Below are positions 36,358 to 44,702 of a DNA stretch of 64,000 nt, piece after piece (positions within the stretch are counted from its first letter, which is position 1; each line of letters starts with the position of its first letter). The notes under the pieces were generated by a model. The model was not told where the DNA came from and searched no databases. It worked only from the letters and a program-made list of their open reading frames with translations. Source of the stretch: JANNNF01 sp963772935 (GTDB taxonomy: Bacteria > Pseudomonadota > Alphaproteobacteria > Rhodobacterales > Rhodobacteraceae); the NCBI GenBank assembly GCA_963772935.1, contig CAVYZK010000009.1, forward strand, positions 1,497,946 through 1,561,945, given 5' to 3'. The position numbers and the translations under genes were made by a program.

Positions 36358-38271
36358 TTATTGCAGCGCGCCCTTGGCTTTGAGTGCGTCGCCTTTTTCT
36401 GCGTTGTACCACCAGAAGCTTAGTTCGCCCAGTGCATATGGTGGCAGGTTTTCCGGGTGCTCATACATGTCGAAATAAGCCACGGTGTGGGATTTCTTGT
36501 AATAGCGCTGCACCACGATTTTCTGAGAGCGCAACACACGGTCCAACGCCCGGATCGCCGTATCAAGCTCTTCGCGCGAATTTGCCGCTTCGGCCAGATC
36601 CAGAAGCTTGTCCACCGCCGGATCGGCATAGCCCATACGGTTGCGGCTGGAATTATCCTTCGCAATCGAGGCCCACGCCTGTTTCAACACGCCGCCCGGT
36701 TCCAGCCCGCCGTTGACAACGGTTGTCGGGATCATGTCAAAGTCAAAGCCGGGCGGTCCCGCCCGTTCCTGCAATTGGGCATTGTCGATGATGTTAAAGC
36801 TGGCATCCACGCCCAAAGCGCGGAGGTTTTGGACATAGGCGTTGCAAACGGCCAGAAGGTCGGTGCGCGAATGGATCATCTCGACCTTCAGCGTCTCACC
36901 TTTGGCATTGCGGCGCATTCCATCTGCACCCACTGCCCAGCCCGCCGCGTCGAGCAGACCCGACGCCTTGCGCAGATTTTTGCGGTCCATCGCATTTTCC
37001 ACCGAGGAGACCGGCGCCATCACCGCCTCATCCGTCAGGATCGTGGGCGCTAGCAGACCCTCATCAATCAGCGGCTGCAACAGCGCGGCCTCTGCCGGGC
37101 TGGCCACCCCTGTCGCCGCCATTTCAGAGTTTTCCCAGATCGAGTTGATGCGCGTGTAGCTGCCGTAAAACAGGGTCTGGTTCGACCATTCAAAGTTGAA
37201 CATCAGTCCGATCGCTTCGCGCACCCGGACGTCCTGAAACTTTTCCATGCGCAGGTTGAAGATAAAGGCCTGCCCCCCGGCAATGTCGCCCGATGGCAGT
37301 TCCGCCTTGATCACATCGCCCGCAGCGACGGCTGGAAAATCATAGGAGGTGGCCCAGTTCTTGGCAGAGCTTTCATTGCGGAATGTATAAGCGCCGGCCT
37401 TGAAAGCCTCCATTGCGGCACTGTCATCGCCGAAATATTCTATCCTGATCCGGTCGAAATTATTGTGCCCGACGTTCAGCGGATGGGTCGCCCCCCAATA
37501 GTTGTCAGACCGCTTGTAGATGATCTGCTGACCGGGGCGCATGCTGTCCAGAACATAGGGACCGGTGCCAAGGAACGGCTCGAAGCTTGATTTCTCAAGA
37601 TCGCGGTTGTTGGCCATGTAGTTGGCCTTCGAGAAAATCGTCGTGCCACCGGCCTGCGCGGGCATGTCGCGGAACGGCGTCCCCGGTGTAAAGGTAAACT
37701 TGATGCGGTAAGGGTCCAGAACCTCGACCGACTGGAACTTGCCGTTGGCGACGCTGCGATACTCTGGAATGCCCTTGTCGCGAAACAGCTCATAGCTGAA
37801 CAACACATCTTCCGCGGTGAACGGGCTGCCATCGGAAAAGGTCACGTCGCGGCGCAGGTTGAAGATCACCCAGGATCGGTCTTCCGGGTATTCCATCGTC
37901 TCGCACAGCAGGCAGTAGGCGGCGCTGACATCATCATCGGTGGAGGCCAGGATCGATTCGTAAAAGATCGACGACAGCGCACCTGCCGTGCCCTGCACGG
38001 AATAGGGGTTGAACGAATCAAAACTGCCCGGGGCCCACTGGCTGATCTCGCCGCCCTTGGGGGCATCGGGGTTCACATAGGGCAGGTGCGTGAAATCCGC
38101 CGGAAGCTTCAACTCGCCAAAAGTCGAAATCCCATGCGAGGTGATGACCGTCTCAGACCGGCTGGCTTGGGCAGTGGCTGCAAGGATCACAAGGCCCATA
38201 GCGCCGATCCATGCGGCGCGCCGGTCCGGCTTGACCGCCGCCTTGATGCCTGCCCTGCCCTGTTGCCGCAT
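36358..38271 (-). CDS. yejA: Peptide ABC transporter, periplasmic solute-binding protein
   Basis: A 637-residue SBP family 5 protein. A signal peptide (hydrophobic WIGAMGLVILAATAQA, cleavage near residue 38) precedes the mature part. The block LPYVNPDAPKGGEISQWAPGSFDSFNPYSVQG is diagnostic for the YejA group, which binds oligopeptides. A GGAGG site lies seven bases before the ATG. It leads the yejABEF operon. In enterobacteria this system also imports microcin C and affects antimicrobial-peptide tolerance; that is family knowledge, not shown here. Confidence 0.94.
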   Translation of the reverse strand: MRQQGRAGIKAAVKPDRRAAWIGAMGLVILAATAQASRSETVITSHGISTFGELKLPADFTHLPYVNPDAPKGGEISQWAPGSFDSFNPYSVQGTAGALSSIFYESILASTDDDVSAAYCLLCETMEYPEDRSWVIFNLRRDVTFSDGSPFTAEDVLFSYELFRDKGIPEYRSVANGKFQSVEVLDPYRIKFTFTPGTPFRDMPAQAGGTTIFSKANYMANNRDLEKSSFEPFLGTGPYVLDSMRPGQQIIYKRSDNYWGATHPLNVGHNNFDRIRIEYFGDDSAAMEAFKAGAYTFRNESSAKNWATSYDFPAVAAGDVIKAELPSGDIAGGQAFIFNLRMEKFQDVRVREAIGLMFNFEWSNQTLFYGSYTRINSIWENSEMAATGVASPAEAALLQPLIDEGLLAPTILTDEAVMAPVSSVENAMDRKNLRKASGLLDAAGWAVGADGMRRNAKGETLKVEMIHSRTDLLAVCNAYVQNLRALGVDASFNIIDNAQLQERAGPPGFDFDMIPTTVVNGGLEPGGVLKQAWASIAKDNSSRNRMGYADPAVDKLLDLAEAANSREELDTAIRALDRVLRSQKIVVQRYYKKSHTVAYFDMYEHPENLPPYALGELSFWWYNAEKGDALKAKGALQ

Positions 38272-38421
38272 GCCCGAACCTCCGTCGAAAATTGCCTCAG
38301 TTACATTTATGGTAATTCGGGCGATGTCGATGGCTCAAGTGGCGTTTGCGTGATCACGTTTGCGCAAAACGCACGAAGGCGGCCAATGGTCTGGCAGCCT
38401 TCGACGCCAACGTACCAGAGG

Positions 38422-38946
38422 TTACTTCAGCGTCGCAAGATACGCGATCACGTTGGCGCGGTCTTCGATCTTGGGCAAGCCTGCAAAGCTCATCTTGGTG
38501 CCGGGCGCATAGGCCTTGGGGTTCTCGATGAAGTTTTCGATATTTTCCGGAGTCCATGTCGCGGGCACCATGGCAAGCAATGTATCAGAATAGGCAAACC
38601 CCGGGACCGCGGCCTTGGCGCGGTCAACAACACCGTTCAGATGCGGGCCGGTCGCATCGCCACCGTCGATCTTGTGGCAGGATTTGCACTTGGCGAACAC
38701 TTTTTCACCGGCGGCGGCATCGGCCGCGGCATAGACTGCTGCCCAATCTTCAACCGCGGCACCTTCGGCCGGGGCTTCGGCGGCAGCAACTTCAATGGTG
38801 TAGCCCTGCACGTGCTCTTCACCATGGCCATGCTCGGACCCGCCGACCGAATACAGTGCGTCAGCGGCCCAGGCGCCGAACAAAAACACCAACAGCGACC
38901 CGCAGACCGCGCCCAGAATTTTGGTGATTGTCATCGTGTCGAACAT
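38422..38946 (-). CDS. cycM: Membrane-anchored cytochrome c552-like protein
   Basis: A 174-residue class I cytochrome c tethered by an uncleaved N-terminal helix (about residues 8-30). Haem attaches at C87-K-S-C90-H91, and M152 in PGTKMSF is the likely axial Met. The linker is rich in Ala/Glu. It resembles Paracoccus CycM, which carries electrons from the bc1 complex to the aa3 oxidase. The chosen ATG gives the family start MFDTMTITK; an ATG five codons earlier is possible. It is divergent from pheA, an arrangement common in this order. Confidence 0.9.
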   Translation of the reverse strand: MFDTMTITKILGAVCGSLLVFLFGAWAADALYSVGGSEHGHGEEHVQGYTIEVAAAEAPAEGAAVEDWAAVYAAADAAAGEKVFAKCKSCHKIDGGDATGPHLNGVVDRAKAAVPGFAYSDTLLAMVPATWTPENIENFIENPKAYAPGTKMSFAGLPKIEDRANVIAYLATLK

Positions 38947-38979
38947 GTCGCGTCTTCCCATGGCCTTTTTGCTGCGCGA

Positions 38980-39009
38980 TATCTACCCGCTTCCCCCCCC
39001 TTTGTTCAA
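38980..39009 (-). promoter_or_regulatory. Putative promoter for cycM
   Basis: On the minus strand TTGAAC (39004-39009) and TAGATA (38980-38985) are 18 bases apart, about 35 bases upstream of the cycM start, in the divergent cycM-pheA gap. The spacer includes a run of eight G. Consensus match is moderate. Confidence 0.35.
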
Positions 39010-39066
39010 GGTGTAGTAGCGCGACCAATCGCCCCGATTGCGGGGTTTTTGCCGGAGCAAGGCCTT

Positions 39067-39909
39067 ATGCCGCTGCCATTGACCAATCGTATCGCGTTTC
39101 AGGGCGAACTTGGGGCCTATTCGCATCAGGCCTGCCATCAGGCGCGCCCCCAGATGGAGGCCCTGCCCTGCCGCACCTTTGAAGACGCGATCGAGGCCTG
39201 CCGGACAGGTGAAGCTGATCTGGCGATGCTGCCGGTGGAAAACTCGACCTATGGCCGGGTCGCCGATATCCACTCGCTGCTGCCCAATTCCGGCCTTCAC
39301 ATCATCGACGAAGCTTTTGTACGGGTGCACATCAACCTGCTGGCGATCAAAGGCACCCCCCTGTCTGCCATCCGGTCCGCGATGAGCCATACCGTGCTTC
39401 TGGGCCAATGCCGCACCTTTCTGCGCGCCCACAACCTGCTGGCTGTAACCGGGGCGGATACCGCAGGGTCCGCAAAACATGTGGCCGAACAGAATGATCC
39501 GTCGATGGCGGCGCTTGCGTCAGAACTCGCTGGTGAGATTTACGGGCTGGACGTGATCGCCCGGCAGATCGAGGATCAGTCCAACAACACCACCCGCTTT
39601 CTGGTGATGTCGCGCGAGGCCGACCCCACCCCGCGTGCCGACCGGATGATCACCACCTTCACCTTCCGTGTGCGCAACATTCCGGCAGCGCTGTACAAGG
39701 CCATGGGCGGCTTTGCGACCAACGGCGTCAACATGACGAAACTGGAAAGCTACATGGTCGGCGGGTCATTCACCGCGACGGAATTCTACTCCGACATCGA
39801 AGGCCACCCTCAAGACGCGGGCGTCCAGCGCGCGTTAGAGGAGTTGCGCTATTTCACCACCCAGGTGAACATCCTCGGCGTCTATCCGGCAGATCGGCAG
39901 CGGGGGTAA
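39067..39909 (+). CDS. pheA: Prephenate dehydratase
   Basis: A 280-residue monofunctional enzyme converting prephenate to phenylpyruvate for phenylalanine synthesis. It begins NRIAFQGELGAYSHQAC; LPVENSTYGRVADIH and the catalytic NNTTRFLVM (the Thr-Arg-Phe motif) are present. A C-terminal ACT regulatory domain (about 190-275, GGFATNGVNMTKLESYMVGG) implies feedback control by phenylalanine. There is no chorismate mutase domain. The ATG at 39067 is preceded by AGCAAGG. No clear terminator follows, only a short imperfect hairpin near 39925-39953. Confidence 0.95.
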   Translation: MPLPLTNRIAFQGELGAYSHQACHQARPQMEALPCRTFEDAIEACRTGEADLAMLPVENSTYGRVADIHSLLPNSGLHIIDEAFVRVHINLLAIKGTPLSAIRSAMSHTVLLGQCRTFLRAHNLLAVTGADTAGSAKHVAEQNDPSMAALASELAGEIYGLDVIARQIEDQSNNTTRFLVMSREADPTPRADRMITTFTFRVRNIPAALYKAMGGFATNGVNMTKLESYMVGGSFTATEFYSDIEGHPQDAGVQRALEELRYFTTQVNILGVYPADRQRG

Positions 39910-40015
39910 CTCCCCTGCATTTTCTGTCTCTGAATATCCCACAGAGGCAGACGTATTTGTTCTCAAATGCGTAGGCGGGCGTGAAGTCCCCCGGCGCGTT
40001 CAGCCCATGCGCTGC

Positions 40016-40486
40016 TCAGGCCTTAGACCGCTTGTACCGGTCCTCGATATCCGCACCGACCTGCCCGACCCGAGTCTCAAACCGCTGTTGCAGCTTGGAT
40101 TTCGCCAGTTTCATCGTCTGGACGAACAACCGGGCCGCCAGCGTTTTTGGCTTGATCTCGGTCGTCACCGTTACCCGCGTGCGGCGGGTGGACAGTTCCA
40201 TCAACTCCACCGACGCATCGCCGCCCACGGTGGGGGCATCGCCCGTGAAGGCCAGCCGGTTGCCCGGGTCCACTTCGGTAAATTTCAACGCCATCACCCG
40301 CGCCTTGCCGCGAAAGTGAAATTTGATGCGCCATCCCATGCCGATGCCGGGTTGGCGCAGGGTATCGGTGCGCACAACCTCAGCCCCCCGCCGCATCGCT
40401 GCGCGTTCCCATGCGTCAAAATCCGTCATGACCGCAAAGACAAAAGCCGCCGGGGCTTCGATGTCCTGTTTTGTCGTCAGCCGCAT
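40016..40486 (-). CDS. SRPBCC family protein
   Basis: A 156-residue START/Bet v1-like (SRPBCC) protein. It opens MRLTTKQDIEAPAAFVFAVMTDFDAWERAAMRRG, the usual beta-strand plus two-helix start, followed by antiparallel strands (WRIKFHFRGKARVMALKFTEVDPGNRLAFTG) and a long C-terminal helix ending LQQRFETRVGQVGADIEDRYKRSKA. Such proteins bind hydrophobic ligands; no ligand can be inferred here. It sits alone between pheA and nudC. Confidence 0.85.
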   Translation of the reverse strand: MRLTTKQDIEAPAAFVFAVMTDFDAWERAAMRRGAEVVRTDTLRQPGIGMGWRIKFHFRGKARVMALKFTEVDPGNRLAFTGDAPTVGGDASVELMELSTRRTRVTVTTEIKPKTLAARLFVQTMKLAKSKLQQRFETRVGQVGADIEDRYKRSKA

Positions 40487-40556
40487 GAACTGCTGCCCCT
40501 TTGCCTGTGCCCACGCCCGGTTTCGGGCTTTATTCTAGGTTGTGCGGTATCTTGTC

Positions 40557-41507
40557 TCAATCAAGCCGGTCTGCAAGCCAGTTTACCATCAGAAAATGCG
40601 CAATAGCGCCATGACGTGACGGTTTTATGCGCGGATGCAGGCCCGCCATCACGGTTACCATGTCATCGCGGCTGACCCATTCGGCGGCCTCCAACTCGGC
40701 CGGATCAATTGTGATGGTATCGGTCAACGCCTCGGCCCGCGCGCCCAGCATCAGCGATGCCGGAAACGGCCAGGGCTGGCTCGCCAGATAGTCGACAGCT
40801 CCGCAGACGATCCCCGCCTCCTCAAACACCTCACGGCGCACAGCGGCCTCCATCGTCTCACCGGGTTCGATGAAGCCTGCCAGCAGCGAATACATGCCCT
40901 CGGGCCAGTTCGCGTTGCGGCCCAGCAGAACCCGGTTGCCATGCGTGACCAGCATGATCACCACCGGGTCGGTGCGTGGGAAATGATGCGCGCCGCAAGC
41001 CCCACAATCACGCTGCCAGCCCGCCATCACCGGGGTTGAGGCCGCACCACAGGTCGCACAAAACCCGTGACTCTGGTGCCAGCCCAGCACTGCCTTGGCA
41101 GTGGCCACCAATTCAGCATCGCGCGGCGACAGCCGTGTCATCACGCCACGCAATTCGGCAAAGGCAAACGGTGCCCCCAGATCAGGATGCACTTGCAAGG
41201 ACGGGTCGAAGAACCCGGCCTCGACCGTTTCGGCATCGGGTGCGGGCTGCCAGCCGCTGATATCGACGGCAAAACGGGGGGTGCCGTCGTCAAGTCCCAG
41301 AAACACCGCAGGTCCGGCGTGATGCAAAGCCGGGTGGCCGGGGGCCAGCCAGCCCGCCGCATCCCCCGCGATCAGCGGCTTGCCGCGCCAGACGGGCAGC
41401 ACCGTGCCCCGCGCCCACAAGGCAGCCAGCCCCTGCGCATCGCCCCGCAACTGGGCGGCACGGTCCAGCGCGGACCCGCCAAAGGTGACGCTTTCGGCAA
41501 TCAACAT
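40557..41507 (-). CDS. nudC: NAD+ diphosphatase (NADH pyrophosphatase)
   Basis: A 316-residue Nudix hydrolase that splits NAD(H) into NMN(H) and AMP; homologues also remove NAD caps from RNA. It has the zinc ribbon (FCATCG...RDCGACG), the Nudix box GFIEPGETMEAAVRREVFEEAG and the NudC-specific SQPWPFPASLMLG signature just after it. The ATG has a GAGGA site; the frame upstream belongs to azlD. It follows azlD after only seven bases. Confidence 0.95.
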   Translation of the reverse strand: MLIAESVTFGGSALDRAAQLRGDAQGLAALWARGTVLPVWRGKPLIAGDAAGWLAPGHPALHHAGPAVFLGLDDGTPRFAVDISGWQPAPDAETVEAGFFDPSLQVHPDLGAPFAFAELRGVMTRLSPRDAELVATAKAVLGWHQSHGFCATCGAASTPVMAGWQRDCGACGAHHFPRTDPVVIMLVTHGNRVLLGRNANWPEGMYSLLAGFIEPGETMEAAVRREVFEEAGIVCGAVDYLASQPWPFPASLMLGARAEALTDTITIDPAELEAAEWVSRDDMVTVMAGLHPRIKPSRHGAIAHFLMVNWLADRLD

Positions 41508-41514
41508 GGCATCC

Positions 41515-41847
41515 TCATCCTGCAACAGACCCCAAGACCCAGACGGCCCCGCCAAATCCGGCAGCCCCGGCCAAGGTCGCAGCCACGACTGACCGTTGCC
41601 ACCAGAACACCGCCAACACGGCCGCCGTACCGAGGATCAGCGGCACGATCTCACCACCGCCCCGCATCATCGGCAGGCCAGACGCCATACACAGCGCCGC
41701 AATCGCCGCAGGCCCGGTCGCGGCCAGAAAGCGCGACAACAAACCGTCTTCCCGCATCTCTGACAGGCGCAATCGGGTGGGAAGAAACCGGAAGCCCCAG
41801 GTTGCAACCCCAACGGCCAATGCCATCAGCAGCAAATCCCGCCTCAT
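41515..41847 (-). CDS. azlD: AzlD family branched-chain amino-acid transport subunit
   Basis: A 110-residue hydrophobic protein with three to four transmembrane helices, matching AzlD: it starts with a helix (LLLMALAVGVATWGFRFLP) and has the TGPAAIAALC motif in the second. With AzlC it forms a small exporter of branched-chain amino acids or analogues. Its ATG overlaps the azlC stop codon (ATGA), which fixes the start; the open frame upstream is antiparallel to nothing and Gly-rich, hence not coding. Confidence 0.9.
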   Translation of the reverse strand: MRRDLLLMALAVGVATWGFRFLPTRLRLSEMREDGLLSRFLAATGPAAIAALCMASGLPMMRGGGEIVPLILGTAAVLAVFWWQRSVVAATLAGAAGFGGAVWVLGSVAG

Positions 41848-42536
41848 TTCCGCATCACCCCCACCACAGCGCCCGCGACCATCCCGGCCAGCAAACCCGC
41901 CGTACCGGACCACGCCAGCGTGCCAAGCGCCGTCACCACCCCCGCCACCATAATCACCGGCACCTGACGCCGTGACAGGATCGACAGCAACAGCGACAGG
42001 AACAAAGCGGGCAGCATGAACCCCAGCGCTGCATCCAGCACCGGCCACCCCTCCAGCGCCGCACCACCCGCCAAAGCCCCCACCGCCGTGCCAGCAACCC
42101 ACGCCGTATAGGCCCCCAGCCCCAGCCCGAACATGAACGGCTCGGAAAACCGCCGACCCCGCGCCATCTGCCCCAAAGCCGCGCCGAACACCTCATCCGT
42201 CAAACCGAACGCCCAGGCCCAGGCAGTATCGGTCCGCGCCTCGGGCCCCGCCTGTTTCAACAGGGCGGGCGCGTACAGCAGATGCCGCAGGTTCATCGCG
42301 ATCAGCGTGAACGCCGCCACGATCAATGGCGCGCCACCCGTCACCAGAGCGATGGCCAGAAACTGCGCGGCACCTGCAAAGATCACCGCCGACAGCATCA
42401 CAGCCTCTGCCGCCGTCAACCCCGCCCGGGTCGCCGCAACGCCAAAGGAAAACGCAATGGGAAAATAGCCCATCACGATGGGCAGGGCGGCCAAAAGGCC
42501 GGATGCAAATGTGTTACGGGATGGATTGCTCTGCAT
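41844..42536 (-). CDS. azlC: AzlC family branched-chain amino-acid transport subunit
   Basis: A 230-residue inner-membrane protein with about six helices. The AzlC signatures are ALPIVMGYFPIAFSFGVAATRAGLTAAEA, FAGAAQFLAIALV, the central NLRHLLYAPAL and FGLTDEVFGAAL. It pairs with the overlapping azlD to export branched-chain amino acids; in Bacillus the pair confers 4-azaleucine resistance. No lrp-type regulator lies adjacent. Confidence 0.93.
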   Translation of the reverse strand: MQSNPSRNTFASGLLAALPIVMGYFPIAFSFGVAATRAGLTAAEAVMLSAVIFAGAAQFLAIALVTGGAPLIVAAFTLIAMNLRHLLYAPALLKQAGPEARTDTAWAWAFGLTDEVFGAALGQMARGRRFSEPFMFGLGLGAYTAWVAGTAVGALAGGAALEGWPVLDAALGFMLPALFLSLLLSILSRRQVPVIMVAGVVTALGTLAWSGTAGLLAGMVAGAVVGVMRK

Positions 42537-42664
42537 GGCCTTGGCTAGCCTGCCCGATGCACAGGGTCAACGGCCCGTCTAGGGCCGTCCTGCGCTACCC
42601 TTGACAGATTGTCGCAGCGCGTGACAGGTTTGCGCGGTCTTTTTCCGCTTATAAAGGTATCGGG

Positions 42665-44695
42665 ATGCCGTTTTTATCGTCGATTTTCCGCATCAACACT
42701 ACGACCGCCAATGAACAGAATGACCCTCGGGTCACGGTGCTGCGCGATGGCCGGATCGTGGTGGCGTGGGAGGATAAAAGCAACATCGGGAACCCCGATA
42801 TTGGCCGCGACATCCGCGCCCGGGTGCTGAACGCTGACGGGTCTGGGGCGGGCGATGACTTCAAGGTGAATGCCGAGGCTGGGGTCACGACAAACTTTGA
42901 CAACCACACCCAGTTTCGCCCCGATATCACCGCCCTGTCCAACGGTGGCTTCGCGGTCGCCTGGGCCGATACCTTGCCCACCAGTGACACAGCCTTCCGA
43001 TCAACCACCGTGATGCAGCGGTTCGATGCGGCGGCAGACATGGTCGGGGAAAACCTGATCGTGTTCCCGTCCTCCACCGCCAATGGCACATCGGTGTTTG
43101 CCGCCACCCCGTCCATCGTCGGGCTGAACAATGGTGATGTGGTGATCGTCGCCAGCACCAGCGCGTCTGAATTGCTGCCGAATGATACGGGCGACAAGGT
43201 GTTGCTGGCCAACATCAATGCCGCCGGCGTGGCCGACCCGTTGATCGCAGGGTCAGGCAGCGCGGTCGGCGACCAGTTCAGACCGTTGGTGGCGAAACTG
43301 TCGAACGGGACCGTGGCGGTTGCCTACCTCAGCGACCAGACCGGCGATTTCAGCAGCAATCATGAATTGCGGGTGCAGATCCGCAATGCGGCAGGGGTGG
43401 CGACACAGGCCGAAATTGTGGTGCCGAACACGCATTTCCTGACCAACCTGACCCGGTTTTCCATCTCCGCTCTGGATGCCGGGCGGTTTGTCGTGACATG
43501 GCAACAACCGGTCACTTCGGCCGAGGCAAGTGCCGGACTTGTGCAAGACACCATGGCGCAGATTTTCGCGGCCGATGGCACGGCTGAAGGCGGCATCATC
43601 GAGGTGCATCCCCGCGACGGGCTGGAGCAAAGCGCCCCCGTGGTGGCAGGCCAGCCCGATGGCAGCTTTCTGATCGTCTGGCAGGAATATGCCGGATCGT
43701 CGGGCGGGTTTATCCTGCGCGGACAGTTGTTTACCAGCACCGGCAGCCCGGACGGCGCGATATTCATGCTGGGCACCAACGCCGGTTTGCATAGCGATGT
43801 GGACATCACCATTACGCTTGATGGCCGCTATCTGGTGGTTTGGGAAGACCGCATGTCGGTGAACGGCGACCCTGACGACTGGGCCATTCGCGGCCAATAT
43901 GTCGATCCGCGCGATGCCGCCGTGACGTGGACAGGCACGGCGCGGGCCGAGCAATATGTGGGCACCGATCTTGGTGATACGCTGAACGCCGGGTCAGGCA
44001 ATGACACGGTTTGGGGCGGCGACGGAAACGACAGCTTCGGGGCCAGCAATGGCACCGACGATCTCTATGGCGGCGCAGGCAATGACACGTTTGTTGTCAC
44101 GGCCCCCGATCAGGTGTTTGAGTCTGTGGGTGGCGGCACCGACAAGATCCTCGCCCAGACCAGCTATGCCCTTGCGGCTGGCGTCGAGGTGGAGATTCTG
44201 CAACTGACCGCCGCTGCCTCCGCCACACCCCGCCAATTGCGCGGCAATGAGTTCAACAACCAGATCATCGGCAGCGCGCAAAGTGATGTGCTGATCGGGG
44301 GGGCCGGGAATGATACTGTGACTGGTGGGGCGGGCAGTGACACGCTGACCGGGAGCATTGGGCTGGACCGGATGACCGGCGGTGCCGATGCCGATACGTT
44401 CGTTCTGTTGCGCGCCACGGGCAGCACCGACACGATCACCGATTTTACGCATGATCTGGACCTGCTGCAGATCACCGCTGCGACATTCGGGCTGGCGGCA
44501 GGACCACTGGACGCGGCGCGGTTCGCCGCCAATCTGACCGGGCAAGCCACAACGCTGGACCAGCGGTTCATTTATGAAACCGACACGGGCAACCTGTTCT
44601 ATGATGCCAACGGATCGTCGGGCGGCGGCAGTGTGCTGATTGCCACGCTGCTGGGCCGCCCGACGCTTGATGCCGGGGATTTCAGTCTGATCTGA
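42665..44695 (+). CDS. Secreted RTX protein with seven propeller-like repeats
   Basis: A 676-residue acidic protein with no N-terminal signal, expected to leave by type I secretion. Residues 20-400 contain seven units with a strand motif of the form L-x-(D/N)-G-x-(F/V/Y)-x-V-x-(W/A/Y), near residues 26, 91, 154, 212, 270, 330 and 385, which suggests a seven-bladed beta-propeller. Calcium-binding RTX nonapeptides follow at about 440-476 (GSGNDTV, GGDGNDSF, GGAGNDTF) and 543-578. The C-terminus (ITDFTHDLDLLQI ... LDAGDFSLI) resembles the serralysin-type secretion end. No type I exporter genes are nearby. Function unknown; adhesin or enzyme are both possible. Confidence 0.85.
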   Translation: MPFLSSIFRINTTTANEQNDPRVTVLRDGRIVVAWEDKSNIGNPDIGRDIRARVLNADGSGAGDDFKVNAEAGVTTNFDNHTQFRPDITALSNGGFAVAWADTLPTSDTAFRSTTVMQRFDAAADMVGENLIVFPSSTANGTSVFAATPSIVGLNNGDVVIVASTSASELLPNDTGDKVLLANINAAGVADPLIAGSGSAVGDQFRPLVAKLSNGTVAVAYLSDQTGDFSSNHELRVQIRNAAGVATQAEIVVPNTHFLTNLTRFSISALDAGRFVVTWQQPVTSAEASAGLVQDTMAQIFAADGTAEGGIIEVHPRDGLEQSAPVVAGQPDGSFLIVWQEYAGSSGGFILRGQLFTSTGSPDGAIFMLGTNAGLHSDVDITITLDGRYLVVWEDRMSVNGDPDDWAIRGQYVDPRDAAVTWTGTARAEQYVGTDLGDTLNAGSGNDTVWGGDGNDSFGASNGTDDLYGGAGNDTFVVTAPDQVFESVGGGTDKILAQTSYALAAGVEVEILQLTAAASATPRQLRGNEFNNQIIGSAQSDVLIGGAGNDTVTGGAGSDTLTGSIGLDRMTGGADADTFVLLRATGSTDTITDFTHDLDLLQITAATFGLAAGPLDAARFAANLTGQATTLDQRFIYETDTGNLFYDANGSSGGGSVLIATLLGRPTLDAGDFSLI

Positions 44696-44702
44696 AAATG
44701 CC

